Assembly: GCA_036345935.2 (NCBI GenBank) | Contig: JADWOT020000004.1 | Coordinates: 4,808,168 to 4,872,167, forward strand | Source: Taenia hydatigena | Taxonomy: Eukaryota > Platyhelminthes > Cestoda > Cyclophyllidea > Taeniidae | Length of the DNA: 64,000 nucleotides | Reading direction: 5' to 3' | Shown here: positions 35,601 through 50,600 of the stretch, in pieces | How positions within the stretch are numbered: the stretch's first letter is position 1 | How the letters are laid out: the number at the start of each line of letters is the position of its first letter | Notes under the pieces: model-generated | What the model was told of the DNA's origin: nothing | Database searches by the model: none | The model's input: the letters and a program-made list of their open reading frames with translations, nothing else | Translations under genes and position numbers: made by a program

Positions 35601-38600
35601 AAACGGTTTTGGAGATCGAAATTTAATTGTCAGCCAGCTAGGCATGATGGATAGTGAATGGTGTGGTTAAGTAGGGAAGCAGCATACTTAGCGCTTGAGT
35701 GGGTTGAAATCAGTTAACTTTGTTTGATTGGGGATTATGCAAGTTGGACGTGTCACCTCTGTGGGATGCAAAGCAGTCGCAGGCAATGACGCGTTAATAA
35801 TGTTCGGGAATGCTCATGGTCCCGTCGCAGGATGAGTAATCGTGAGAGAGTCGAAAACAAAAGGCATGAAGAAATATAGCATTTCTCTCACGCTCACTAC
35901 AGCTCACTGCAGATTAAGAGGAGGCATGAGCAAACAAGCAGTGCTAGTGGCAATAACTTCGAGAGGAGGGAGCAACCTGATCCTGCTTACCCTTCTTTCA
36001 TTCACTCACCCACTTCACCTTTACCCATGTGAAACATGTTTTAAAAAACCCTCACCTGACAATGTGATGTAGTGCAACAGAGACAGCTAAAGCCCAAAAG
36101 TCCAAAATGTAACAGGAGACCACTCTGAAACTCCCAAATCTATTACTGACGCTTTATGTTGGGTATGTTAATTTACACTTGAGTAGTAAATGCTCCATTG
36201 GCCCTTGGTGATTTGGAGCATTTTAGATTCTTCTTTGGTACTCCGATTTAAATCACATCCACTCACTCTTACCTGCCGTTGATAAGAATAACTGCATTTA
36301 AGTCCTCTGCTTTTGTTATTCGGAAGTGAGCTTAATAGGGTCAAAGATTATGCACATCAACTTTGGTTACAGCAATTATCTATATGAAAATCGGATGATA
36401 AATCAGAGAGCAACTGGCACTTTTCGAGCTGTGTTCTTTCCTACAACCACGGGAACCGATGGCTTTAGTGCATCATAAATGGTCGCACCGACATCAACAT
36501 CTATTGGCACCCTGGAAACTGCGACTGTGACGACTTGGCACCTCATCCATCCATCACATTGCTCAATCCAGCACTGTTTGAGAGATGGGCTACTATGGGT
36601 GTATCCTCCAACGACGAAGGCTCCCCTCAGCGTAATAAATCACAAGAAAAAGACCCTACTTGGTTCTGACCACTTTGATGTGCTAAGACATCTACACGAC
36701 CTACCAATCAAGATCGACTGGGCTCAGGTGCATTACGCTGCCGCGTCCCTGAACATTCAGCAGCCATTACTAAAAACCGTGCCCCTTCTCCTGAATTCGC
36801 CAATTTATACTTATCCTCTTGATAATGGCTGCAGAAGAATCTGAGGTTACAATAGCCAAAAATGCGCAAACGTAGCCAACGCTTTTAAAGGGTTATTACC
36901 TTGCTTGCCCAACAACATGAACAACAACAACAACAGTAGCTTTTAATCAATATTCCAAATCGGTTCTGGCAATCGAGTAGTTCAGCATAGACAACTGCAT
37001 TTGAGGGCGCTTCTCTTCGATTAGGTTTCCTTGGCATCAGCTGCATAAATATACATACATAAATATATAGATACGACTGGAACACGTTTTTGTAGCACTG
37101 ATTTTACAGTATACTGCAGTTACTGCTACCAGATTGAACACGCTGGATGTTGACGGGTACGACACCGCAACATACGCCGTGACCCGCATGAATTTTGCAG
37201 TAATGTATAGTCCTTACCTCCAAATAAGCTTTTATCCCAAGTCAAACGAGCAGTATAGGCACCTCTTTCCATTTATTTAAGCTGAAATCGTTTTTGCTGA
37301 GGTGCAATAAGCAGACTTGCTAAGAATTGCTCTTATTAACCTGACACACCTCATGTGGTTAATGCAATCTAAGCATACGCGACATCTCATTGTCAAATTG
37401 CCACTATCACAACACGTTAGCACCACAACCAGCAAGTTCACTATGCATCTCAGCGCCTTTCCGTGTATACACTGACGACTTCGGGTTAAGCGAGCTTGTT
37501 GGAATATTTGCCTTAGAACAAATAGGTTGTCTGAAAGTCAGTACCGGAAGGTGATGCAGGTCATGGTGAACACTATGGGCAATGAGGGTCCCATGTCTTG
37601 GTATAAGTAAGTTGAGGTAGGGAAACATTAAGTCAACTTATGAAAGTTTTTGGGACTAAAGAAGAAGGGAGGCGAGTCATCGGACAATGGCTGCACTTAA
37701 ATCCACAGCAATAAAATCATTCTTGTCCTCGGCTGCACAACGGTGTCTAAAGCATCGCACTGGAAGTCGGATTTCTCCTTGGTACACAAATTTTCGCATG
37801 ATTTTGACGCATACGCATTTCTGAACAAAAGTTTTAAAGCAGGGACAACGGGAGGGCCAGTCACAACATTACACTGGATGTAGGACTTTAGTGCAATATT
37901 TTTGCACAGTGTTTAATTTGGTTAATGGATTTGTTAAGGACAATAACTTTTAGTGCGGTTGCAGAATACCCACTCGTGCTCTCTCCGTTTCGACGCTACT
38001 GGGCTATGAAAAGCAGACATTTATTATGGATCAGGAAACACAAATATAATTAATCGTGCTGAATTGATTTCCATCATAGTGAGAAACAAGAGCGTTGTTA
38101 AGGTCAAGTAAGTGGCAACGTGGAAAACAGTAATGCGAATAAAAAGATGTATTGGATGGGGGCGAAGGCAAACCAGTCGCATAAGGCATTTTGTCAGAAA
38201 ACAAAAGCAAAAATAAGATTTCGTGTAATTTAAGGTTGTGATATCGGTATGAGCAATGATGAGGTACTGCAGAATTGAATGCCGTTAAATTGGCAAATTA
38301 TACAAGCACGATCCACTGCGTCGGAATGCATTTTGCCCTATCAATGAGAAGCAGCGGGGTACGCGATCGTCTTATGACCCATTTTCAAATTTGATGGCCC
38401 GAAACTAATAAACACTGGATAATTTTGAGTATTTGAAATCAAAATATCCATCGCACACTTCTAAGCCTTTTCCCGAATCATGTGACGGACTTTATTTTGG
38501 GCAGTAGGATGGGACCGCAGATAGAATAGAAGCCGATTAATGGTAGTAGCGCCTGTATATTTATCAAACACCATTAGTACGGCGTCTCTACGACCTTGAT

Positions 38601-41600
38601 TTTGATTCGAATGCCAACACAAACAACTGATTATGGATTTCAAATAAAATATTTATGTAAGGTACGCACTGTACAGGATTTCCTTCAGTCTTCCTCCCTT
38701 TTCTGCGACGATTGCTAACGCAAGAAAGCTGAATGTTCTGGGACATCCTAATTGGCTTAGACAAGTGGTGGGTTGATGGCATATTGATGGAGGGTTATGG
38801 AATGGATTCTATCGGCACTATAGGATCAACTTGCTCCGCGAGGACGATCTTCGAGCGTTGTATACCCACTTCGCCTAGATGCTTTCAAAAGACCATAAAT
38901 ATTACACGTGGTGCCTGTGGGCATAGAATGCCCGTGATTCGAAGAATTTTACATTGAATACAAAAATTTAAGTCGCTAAGTGGCATATTTTAGCTACGTC
39001 AAAAGGTAAAGCCTTCTCATTATTCTTAGTATTTCACCAAGATATTGCACAATATGCTACCTACGTGCGACAGGGTTGTGGACTAGTAGTGATGAAGATC
39101 AAACCCGCGCTGTGGCATTAAAGCGGATTTTGCAGTTCCTTATGGTTGGTTAAGCGTGGCTGGCAGAGGATACGCCTGTGAAGAAAGGACCAGACCAAAA
39201 AAGGAAGGTTTGCTGACAAATCCGCTTCACGTTTTTTAAGTTCGGTGGTTCACCCATGCTTGCGCATGACCAAAGGTTACTCCTGCTGATCTTCGGGTTG
39301 AAGTAGTCAGAAGGCGGTCCGTCCTGGTGCAATAATCTGTGAAAGTTGTTAAGACTAGTGCCAAAAGAGGATGGACAAATAAGCAGCTCACTCTATTTCC
39401 TCAAAATGGCACGCTACACAAGTTAGAAACCACTTTTGGGTGCGCACGGAAACTACATGCGCATGGAGTGTGATGCGTAACTTACTACACCGAATTATAG
39501 AGCAGAAGAGTTTGGGCCTCGTAAGTGAAATTTTCAGTTCAGGCTTCATGTTGACTTACTAGCAAACAATGGTTGTTCATCTCTAAACTGCAGCCATAGA
39601 GATGCTTCCTGGAGTGCTACCGCGGTAGGCAGTTGAGACATGACGGATCAGTCGTTCAACCCGGATGGTAAATGAAGGGGAATTAAGATTAATCGACGGC
39701 AAGTCAGCGTATTGCTTCAAGCATTGAACAGCAAATTTCAGTGGTAAGCATTGTTCAGTGCCTAAAAATAATGTGAGCTGTACAAGTGGTGAGTCAAGCT
39801 GCAAACTGTTGGTTACGTGGCATGGTGGCAATGGGGTCATGCGAGAAGAAATGTGTGGTGTTGCCCAAGTTATTCGTGACGATTTTCTGACATATCTGTG
39901 AAATACCAAAACAAATAAGGAAGTCAGTTACCAAGCCAGATCTCGGCTTAATGACTAACGTCTCCAGGTGCTGCCCGTTGGATCGTTCATCCGACCGTCT
40001 TGAACCTTCACATTTAATCGTAACATGGCAAACCTGATGCAATTATGAAACAGAAAACTTGACACGTGTGCCACTGAGCATTTGACGCTTGCAGCATTAC
40101 CTCGCCACATGCTGAATTGAGCTCTTTAATCGGCCTAAGAAGGTGGTAAGTAGCATACAACTTCTTAACCTTGGCAATCGTTTTTAATGCCCCATCATTT
40201 GCTGACCATTGAGAGTAGCGCATGGCAATAAATGAATCCGCAGCCAGTCTCAGATGCTTTAGCTGTTCCAGTATGACACCAGTTGATTTCATTTTGCCAT
40301 TTTAATTCCAGTCAGCGTAGGAGCATTGATAGACTCCGACAGACGAACCGAAGCATTGAGCAAGTGTGTCCTGCTGGCGAACAGTATGTCGGGTTATCTA
40401 CGAATCGACGGTTACCAAAACTACGGCTAAGAACGCGCCGGATAGAGACGCTGTATACCAACATAGAAACAAACTCTAATGCTAGTAAGGTTTATTGCCC
40501 AGAAGTCTAAGCTTGCAAGTCTCAAAGGTCTAACTCATTTAGACCCTTAAGGGAAAACAATGCCCCATTGGTCCCAAAGCAAAATTCTGTGCACTTAAAG
40601 CCCTTTACAACCCAGCTACAGAGCAAGCCGACATATTTTGGTTACAGAAGACTGTTCTATAAAGGTAGCCTAAATACCGTAGGATCAACTTGCTCCGCGA
40701 GGATGATGTTCGAGAGTTGCTTACCACGTTCGCCTAAATATGTTCAAAGGACCATAAAGATTACACGTGGTACCTGTGGGCATAAAATGCCCGTGATTCG
40801 AAAAATTTCACATTGAATACAAAAATTGAAGTTGCTAACTAGCATATTTCAGCTACGTCAAAAGGTAAAGCCAATAAAAAGCAGAAAGTTGTTAGAAATT
40901 ACACATTTGAGATAGGCTTTGCCAATATTAATCTGCGTCCTCACTGTAGGTTTATTTTGGTGGCGTAGAGTCGCAAAGGGAGTGCGAAAGATAAAACGCA
41001 TGATGCGACACAGGTTATCCTTAGCAGGCCTGTCGTACTGGCCTTCAGTCCATGTATCCTTAAATAAATTATTGCTCACTTATTCAATCAACCTTTACTA
41101 AAACTCTACGGCATGTATTCTAGGCCGTATTCGTGTCAGTTAAGTGCAAAATGAGAGCCCGGATTAGTTGTTGTTCTATTGACCGTGACTTTACATGCAT
41201 AGGCCATGCCAACAGTCACACCCCACCCACACGAGTATGTGCTGGCGAAAGCGGGAACGCCGACAGTGTGAGTCAGGCCATGCGCTGTCCTCATAAGCGG
41301 CATGATGAAACCTGTCTCGATTGGAGCGTGTATCATGCGCAGCTGGTGAACTGGTGACTTTGCTCAGGGTGGGTACTTCACCTCCTTCTCCCCCTTTTCT
41401 TCCTCTCGTGTCTGTATCCTGTACCACCGTATTAGGCTGCTGTCCTGTCACCAAACCAACACTGCCTCTTACCCAACCGGCATCGCTCCACGACTCCTAT
41501 CCCTATGTGTAGTTTGAATTTGAAAACCGTCACAACACGTTCACCTACCTTTATCGCATGAACACTTATTGTTCACGCACAGTGCCTGTGTTCTCTTTCA

Positions 41601-44600
41601 GGCAGACGATAATCTGCCTGTTCAAGGAAGCTGTGTAAACATTTATAAATATGCGGTTCCTTGGAAACCTCCATTCAATTTCGGTTTGAACCGAAAGTGT
41701 TTAAGGTCAATTTGGAGCTCATCAGCATCCAACTTCAAATGTTTTAGAGTCATGTTGAGTCTGTTCGGTGTTCTGCTGTGCCTACTCTTGTCTTCGTCCA
41801 AATGGGCCACGCACTCAGCTTCGCGAAATGTGTTTTTGGGCTGCCACTTTGTTAATTAGCGTCACACATTCTGTGGACATTAGGCTGCAAATCTTTGCGG
41901 GTTCATCGCCTCGGAATATACTTTAGGTGTGGCGTCCATTATTCCGCTCAACAACATCAACACAATCTCGCCATGTAATTTCCACTTTTAGCGTCTATGA
42001 GTGTAATCGGGGCCTTCAGTGTGTCTACGTCAGACAGCTAGCTTGATTAGAAATGGAGGAGTGGTCAAATGGACACTGGAATCAAGGTAGTGATTGAAAT
42101 CACCGGATTGGGAGAACTCATTGTTCCGCTAACATAGTATCAACCAGTGTGTCACAGCATTTACTTAATGCGCTTAGAGGATAGCAGCCTACCGTGCTGG
42201 CGAGTGGCGATCCGCATCACAGGCAGCTAACACCCGTAGTGCCCTCCACAAGGATGCAGCCATACCTCTAACCAACTTAAGTAGACTTGCACACAGCCGA
42301 TAACAAGAGAAAACATTGTGAGTTGCTGGGCAAGTAAGCAAGCATGTTATCGTGGTAAAGCGTTAAAATGGTTCGGGCAAGTTTTGTGAAGCATGCGATA
42401 GGTAGCGGTGAAGCTAGACACATCTATTAACCACCCAGACGCATACTACCCCCTTTGCTAAAAGTAAACCATCTGGTTAACGGGATGAATCAAGATAAAG
42501 TTGCACAAGTATCAAAGCCACCGTGAGCCTCTGCGATGGTGCTGATAAGGACTATCAACCGCAGCACGCGATTGTGCATTGGCGCCGTAATTAAGGAGGA
42601 TGCATGCATTCCCCTTAGCCCCACATACACAAATCGCTAGAATCGTCAGTTGGGGTTGCATAGTTCTCCCCCTTGATTTGAATTCAGGATAACAGAATGC
42701 GGGAGTGGCAGAGGTGAACAGAGGAGAGCCTGCATTTGCATTGCCATGTGTGCCGCATGAATTTTGGCCAATGCGTGTTGCGGTGACATCCCTCCAACGC
42801 TTGATGCAGCCAGCATAAATAGGTTTATTGCTAAAGAATAGTATGATCTGTCTCAATGAGGTTCTCGTCTTTGACATAAATTATAGTAGACAGAATTGAC
42901 CTGAAGTCTAAAGAAATGCCAATTTTGCAGTGATTTGTTACCTCTCCGGGGTATGGACTTGTTAGAAGTGATGACAGCCGCCGAATACCAAAGACATGAC
43001 CATTACCGCCCAAGAGGCAAAACTCGGCAATTTTTTGCGTTCGACAAATTATTGCTGCAAAATAATCTTCCTTGTTGCCACTACACAATGCTCAGCAGCC
43101 TATAGAACATGTCAGCATCCCTCACATCAGTTCTGATCGGCTGTCAGGAAGGCGAGTGTTGACACTGCAGGGAGTTCCATTTTGCAAAGGTGATGCTACA
43201 TTCATCGAACTGCCCTTTCTTCACCCGTCCCTTCTTCTCCTCACTCTCATCTTCAACCTTTGCAGCTGCTGTGTTCACTGGTACATCCACCTCCACTCCA
43301 CCGGCACAACACGCGATGCGCGCCATAGAATGCCATGAAGAAATGTTTTGGTGTACTCCTCCCTTCCAGAAATAACTCCTTTTTGACTCGAAAGCTAAAA
43401 TTCTCTGCCAAAGATGCCTTCTTAAACACAGGAGAAATTCGATAAACGAATAAAGTAAGAATATTTAATACATTTTAAGAGTACAATAATTTCTGTTTCT
43501 CGAATCAAGATGATATTATCTGATTTGCACTCAGAGCATTCCATTCGCCATAGATTGCAGGTAGGAGTGCGATTTCTGTGAAGCAAGAGGGAGGCTTACA
43601 GGTGGTAAAAGGAGAGTGTCTCTCGATGCCAACAAAGCTGCAGAGTGTGTACTGCGTCCAAAAGAAGAACGCAAGAAAAATTGCAGCTTTGCATGCAAAC
43701 ACTCGCGACTGTCCCCCATGATTCGCAATTTCAGGAATAATGTCTCTCGAGATGGCGAGTTAGTACACAAATTCAGGCTGATTTACCCACTTCAGCTGCA
43801 CTGCAAGGATCATCACCTTTGGAGTAAGGAGTTGGTCTGCCCGACAAACGTTCTGTCACCTAGTGACTGACTTGTCCACACCACACTACTCTGTTTTAAC
43901 CATTAATCTACGACTTGGTAAGGGCGCCTCATCGATCAAATACATGACTGAGGTTTGTGCACTAATGACTGAAAGGCAACCACCCGCTATCACAGAAATC
44001 CCTTGGTCCTAACCCATTCGTTCAAAGGATTTTAAGGCGCCGCATCTTTTACAATGCTTTGTTAATCATGACTGCCGGTTTCGGTTTCGGTCACATAGGT
44101 GTTCACATTATCTAAATCGCGTGGCCTGATCTCCAAGCCATGCCCACAGCCCCGTCCCCTTTGTCCATTAAATATATGCATGCATTCTGATCTGATATTT
44201 TGCCCTCTTTTGCCCTTAAGGGAGTCTTGAAACACTATAGTTTTACTCATTGTGTAAATCTATGTCACTTCAGATGCATTCTTGGAGCGAGAGGCCGGGA
44301 GGAAGTTAGAACTTCATGTGTGATAAGCGTCGAATTTACCAAAGCTGACTCTAGCGTCCCGAGGCTCCCTCGAAGGCAATAGAAGGCAGAATAATAGGGT
44401 AGAATATGTATATATATTCAACAGGCAGAAGGAAATAAGCCGCTGGCATGGCTCAGCGGCCAGCCTACGCAGCTGGGCAAGATGGCCACCATTGTGACCC
44501 TGACCAAAACAAGTTGTACAAGCAAAAAAGTACTCCGCCAACAGTTCACTATTCAACTTCCAATTTGGTAACAAAACTACCAGCCTGCTCAAGGATAGGG

Positions 44601-47600
44601 CTTCAAGTGTCGTATGCATAGCAGCATATTTGGCCATAATTTTTTTTAACGCAGATGCTGATAAGTTTGCAAGGTGTTTGGTCTCTTATTCAATTGTCTG
44701 CAAATTCTTTATCGACACATAAATTGTATAGTTTTATTTTTAACGATGAACTGCATTTGATTTTATACGCCTGCATAAGTTATTTATGCTAATGCTATAA
44801 AACAGAATTTGGCTTTTTATTGCTATTCAGTATTCCTAAACTTAGAAAGGTATTTAATTAGCAGTTTTTCATCCGCTATGGCAGTTTCAAGGTCATTAGT
44901 TGTATTTAGTATATTGTCTGCGGATGTGGTGGGTGCGTTGCGCGTTTTGTTTACGGCAGTATTTAGGCCAAGTAGGCTCTTTTGGTTGAAGAGTGAAAGA
45001 GAACCGTAAAATTTCAGGCTTTACTCGGCACCAACGATGGTTCAAACTTTAACGGCGACAAGAATGCCCTTGTCGGTGGTAGTGTATCTAATTAGCCCTG
45101 AGAGCTTACAAAAAGTGATGAATTTGAAGTGTAACCTCCCTATTGTTCTCCACTGTGCGGTGATACAAGTGTGTTTAGGCTTATAAGTTGATATGCTCTA
45201 TGCTGTGCTTTGACGAACTAGTCTTGTACCCTTTTTCAAGGCCTTTTCCCAAATCCAGCGCAACAGCTGCATTTCCCCAAGTTGTTGCAACAACCGTATC
45301 GTTGGAATCTGTCGTGCTAATTGGACGCGAATAAAGCTGCAGCACTCTCTAAAGGGGTGCTTGAGTGTTTTTCTTTCATTGACGAACAGAATGTGGTCTT
45401 CCGCAGCTTTGGCAGGCGCGATCTGAATAAGCTTGGACCAAGGTCGTGAGAATTCTGCTTCGAAGGGATGTCAACTTGCAGTTTGCACCGTCGTCACACT
45501 AAATGTCTATCTACTGGTTTGATCGACATGGCTTATTTAAGCCTCAGCTTGTTCCTGTAGATACAAGGATGTTATTCGAACCTAACGTTTGTTGGCATAG
45601 CTGGGGGTGGATGCAAATATCGAATTCTGCTGCGAAAGTGATGACGCCTGAATAAATGAATTAACGTGCCATCTATGTTTCCTCCGGGCCTGCAGAGGAC
45701 AGGTATTTCGTTGAGGCTGTGCCACCGCTGATGGGCGGTTTGGCAGTCAGCGTTCGCTGATGAGTTATTGCCAAAACTGTTGGAGGTCTGCAGAGTAGGA
45801 TGCAAGCGGTGTTGTGCAGTCACCCCTGCGTCGTGACGTGGCAGGCAACAAGGGCAACGTCGGAGGGTGCAGTGATTGTGGATAGGTGGAGGAAGGAACC
45901 CGCCAATTCATAGGTGCGTATAAATGCACATTTATGCACGGTTGAAAAGTCTCGATTTGCTGTTTGCCTGCTTTGATGAGGTGTGAGGCCTGACTGCAAA
46001 GTGCCGTCTTTTGTACCAGCTACAGACACTGCCTGTTGAGTGTGAATTCAGCGCTGGTTCAGGACTCACTATGCCTCATCTTACTTTCCAGTTTTCCACA
46101 TGTCCCACTTGTTTGATGTCATAAGTTGTCTTGTTGCTTTCACTCGACATTGGTACACATTAAGCATTGGCAGTTCTGACTTGTGCTCATTGATATGTAG
46201 TCATACAAATGACTGGATTTATCCATTTCGTGCACCTTGTTTGGTTTTCCGTCTTGAAGGATAGGTAGTGTGTGTTCGCCTATTACTTGTGCTGGCATTC
46301 TAGCCCAAACGGGAAAGATTGTATTTATCAGGATTCAATGAGTATGCACGGGCATTCAAAGCTTGATTGGGACAAGTTGCTTGTATTTATTGTCAAGTAT
46401 GTTGAATTGGTTGTTACCGGATTGAGTGCACTGGACGTTGATAGGTAAGATGGGGCAATCTGCGTCACACGAAGTGTGAGCATCTGCAGTGGACTGTAAG
46501 CATTGCCTTCAAATAAGTATACCTCATTCCAAGTTGGAACGGTAGCATGGGCGCTGTGCACACTTGCATTGAATGAGTATATGCTAATTGGTCTACTTGT
46601 GGTTAGGAAGCTTACTGCTGCTTTACGTCTTCGCATTGTTTTGGGGATTTGCGGAGGATCATGTTGTGGATTAGTGCGCACTTGAGGCGCATCCAGACTT
46701 TCCTCATTATGAAGTAATTTCGTTGGCTCCGTCTGCTGACGATGCAAGTTTGATGGTATCTGGCTGTTTAGTGTTCCCTGCTTAAGACACTAAACTGTGC
46801 GAATTTATCATTATCGGAAGAAGCGTCCTGGGATGTTTGTCTCCGAAACACATGTGAATGCAGTGTTTGCTTGAAGCGTAATGTCACGGTGATGACTTCG
46901 AAGGCGAACCACTAATTACCCCAACTTGCTTGCCTTCCCTGCTGTAGCAATGTAGTAGTTCCAGAGCAGTCTCCCTCGCCCTTCCTTTTAGTCGTAGTAG
47001 TAATTAGCATTAATTCTAGGTGATTTGCCTCGGGTCGAATAGTTGGCTGACATGTGGTGGAGAGGGGCAAAAGTGCAGCATTGGCGTCTTCCATAGGTCA
47101 GCCGCATTAATGGTCTTGATGGCTGATAGTCGGTGGACGTTTTTGGAGGCACAGGTAAATGTGCACTGGCAAGCGTTAAGCTTCACCTGTTTCTTTACTA
47201 ACGCCTAATTTACTTACCTGTTGTGTGAGTAACTTGAGTGGTAGAGGGTTGGATAGACAGACAGGCGAGGGTGAGGCAATATGGTTATTTCACTGTCCAT
47301 GGACCTGCTCGCCTACTTACCTTCATCCGCTTCACTTCAGCGATATGTGGCACTGGAACGTTTGTACGGTCCTGCCTGATGTGAGTGAGCTTGTTGAAAT
47401 CGCTTCATCTTAGTTGGAACATCTGACTGTCAGGGATGCTATAATTAGCACCTCCTTGACGCCATTGTCGCGAGTGTTTTTCGGACCATTACTTGATTTT
47501 GATTACATTATTGCTACAAGTAATGCTTTGGTTGGAAGTTGCTCATATTGGAAAGAAATGGGGTACTTTACAATGTTCAGCTGCACTATGCGTGGTACAC

Positions 47601-50600
47601 GTTCTGCTGCTTTAGGTCCACGCGCACACGCACACCTGGTCTATTACACGTAATACGCATAGTCTGATTGCTGTCATGCGCGTGTCTCATGCAGCGGAAG
47701 GGTGCACTGGGTATCGAGGGGGGAGAGGGGGGTGCCACCGACATAGATATGCCCAAGTTTTAGTGCATATGGGTATTAACCTTGTGTTTGAGCGCCAGAC
47801 GATATTGAGCATTATTTTTGTTGATTTTACTCATTTCTGCAATTTTCTCGTAAAGCTAATGCTTATGGGAGAAGTTTAAAGGCGGCTGATTGGCGAGGTG
47901 GGATCTCTTGTCTTCTGTTATCTTGCAAAGAGTAGACGTCAGTCCATTAAGAGGCTCCTGATGAGACGTTAGGATTTTCGCGTTTCGGATTCATCTATAA
48001 CGTGTAAAGTCAAGTAAGTTGGCTGTTTTTCTCGAAAGGCATGTCCACGAGTGTGGACGCCTTCCTTCACAAGAAACTCGTTTCATCACCGCACCTCGTT
48101 GTGTATGGGCGCTGCCGCTGTTCTGTGGCGTTCTTAATCAATGAATTCTACTTAGGGCATAACGTGAGCTAGCGCCTGCCACTTCACGTGATACTGCTGT
48201 ATCATGATTCCTTTGACAAATTTGGAACCAGCACCTCATTTTAGACCTCATTTTATTTTGTATTTACTGCGATTTCTCTTAGTCCGTGTTTGTTGTCATG
48301 GTTTCGCAGGTTCAAACGCCAATAGTGCGGATCAGTGCAGACGTGAGATCCACTGGCCAAAGCGGGTTACAACAGCGACTTGTTGGTGTGGATCCTAATG
48401 ATCATGCGTTGATGGGGAAAGGAGGCAATAGACTGGTCAACCGTGTCTTTTGGTAGCACCCGAATGAAGAGCAGCTCAAAACTCTTAAAATTTCTAATCA
48501 TCACCACTCCTGATGTCTATATCTCTCCTTTAATTTGTGATGACGTCTCGACAATGCTGTGCCTTTCTGTACAGTTTCCATCAGTGGTAAATTAAAAGCT
48601 GTTAATTATTTATTTGTGTTTCTTCGCAAACAAAGGCAAGTTAGGATTGGACGGGCTTGCGTAGGTGGTGATCAATTTGCTTGTTGATTGGTGTGGGCGC
48701 GGTGTGTGTGAGCTGAAATGATACACCGTTACGTTTTGGGTAAGGCATCATCACCTGTGGCATAGGTGTTTGAGCGCTTAGATGGCATGTAAGGCAAGAA
48801 GTTAGAGAACCGTCTTGTGAAGCAATTCAAAGTTGCCTTATGATTCTGCAGTCTGAGGTGTCGATCTCTAGCTCTCCGGTCGTGCTTGGAATCGTCGAGC
48901 GCCTCTTCTGTTATTTTATGGCTCATCAGTATGTCAGAAATGTCGCCTTAAGATGATTTATATTAATGATGAGAGTGCAGCTGCCGCAGCCGCTTTGAAC
49001 TAATTATTAAATAGTGTGCATTAGTGCATAGGCTATGCAAATTAGGTGTTGGTTAGTTTGGATTGAGTTGAATTAATCAAGCAAATGTACTGTGACAGAA
49101 TGAGATGTTTTGCTAGTCAAAGCCTATTTTTGCTCGTATATATTTCCGTACTCCGAACTAATTCAACGCAAGAAATTGTCGCACTTTTGTTGGTGCGATT
49201 GGCATCATTTGAGAAATAAAAATAAATGCATTATTTCATCCTACGCAAACACTTTTCATGTGATCTCTACCGTCCTCTGGGCATAAATGTTGCGCCTTAG
49301 CCTAAAGTGCAGAATTTGATGAATGTCGATGCTTAATGCTTAAAAGGATGCAAGACATGAGTGGTCGTGCTGTGTGAACTGCATGTTCTTGGCACGCAGT
49401 GAGGCACTTGTGTGTCATCCACAGATGGGATCACGCTACTAACACTGGGACAGCTACTGGCAAGGACACATGTTTTGCAGTTTGACACCTGATCCAGCCC
49501 AACACTTCCATCAAATGAAGAAGAGGTTGTCTACTCATTTTTGCTATCAGTAGTTATGCAACGACGACTAACGGCAATGTGGCATGCTGTGTATTTACTA
49601 CCATTTGGTCGTCGAGCTGATACGTAGTGTTTGGCGTTGATACGAGCAATCAAGTAAGTCTGTGATTTCATTTTCCATGACCTCATATTCGCAGCGAACG
49701 CAATTAAGTTCCACTCATGAAGAAGTCATCTTTTAAGATGGTTGAGAATAGAACCGTTTGGCAAATGGAAAAATGTCATATTTAGTGGCAGTAGTGCACA
49801 TTCCAAAGGCCATGCATTCATCCACGAACTTTGGCGTCAATGAGACGGTTTCTCTTGTTGGCCATCACTTTCGAGTGCCCATAGGAAAGTGCTCTGGTCA
49901 TGCTTTTCCTTAAAGCGATTTCATGGTACACCTAGGTGATATTTCCCTCGTGGAGAGGTATATTCCGGAGCATGCTGCTGATTTGGACTTTGTGTTGTTC
50001 GGGTTCTAAGGGGCACGTGCAACTCCAGATCTAATACAGGGTCGATTTCTGCTCTGCCCATTTAAGCGACTTTGGTCGTACCGTCCGGTTGCAAGGGCCT
50101 TGCATAAATCGTTAGAAATGTGGGGAAGATTTTAGAGGGGAATGAGCGTGATGATGCATTCACCCAGCGTACTGAATCCTGGCTCTAGCGACGCAGTCTT
50201 GTACCGCGTATTCTCATGAATGGCAGGGGAACAGAGAAGTGAGAGTATCCGTCATCGCTGTACCAGATCAGCAAAATGTGTGATAGAGGGGTGCAACCTA
50301 ACGTAACCTATTTGTCACCTTCTTGATGGTGGTGCACACCAGCCATCACCCCATAGCAAGGACGCCCACAATGGGAACGAGTCATCGCGCTTTGGATAGT
50401 ACGTTTAAAAGCAAGGCGAGAGATAGACTGTCTTGTTGCACGCTGGTACGAGGAGCTGTAACGGTACGATTTTACAGTGCAGTGCGAAAGGGGAAATATG
50501 CATTGCACTATAGTCACCCTAGCCTGCAGACCAGTCACAGCAGAAACAGGTGGTGGTGGGGTGAAGTTGATGCTCCATTGTGGGGCGAGGGCATTAAGAA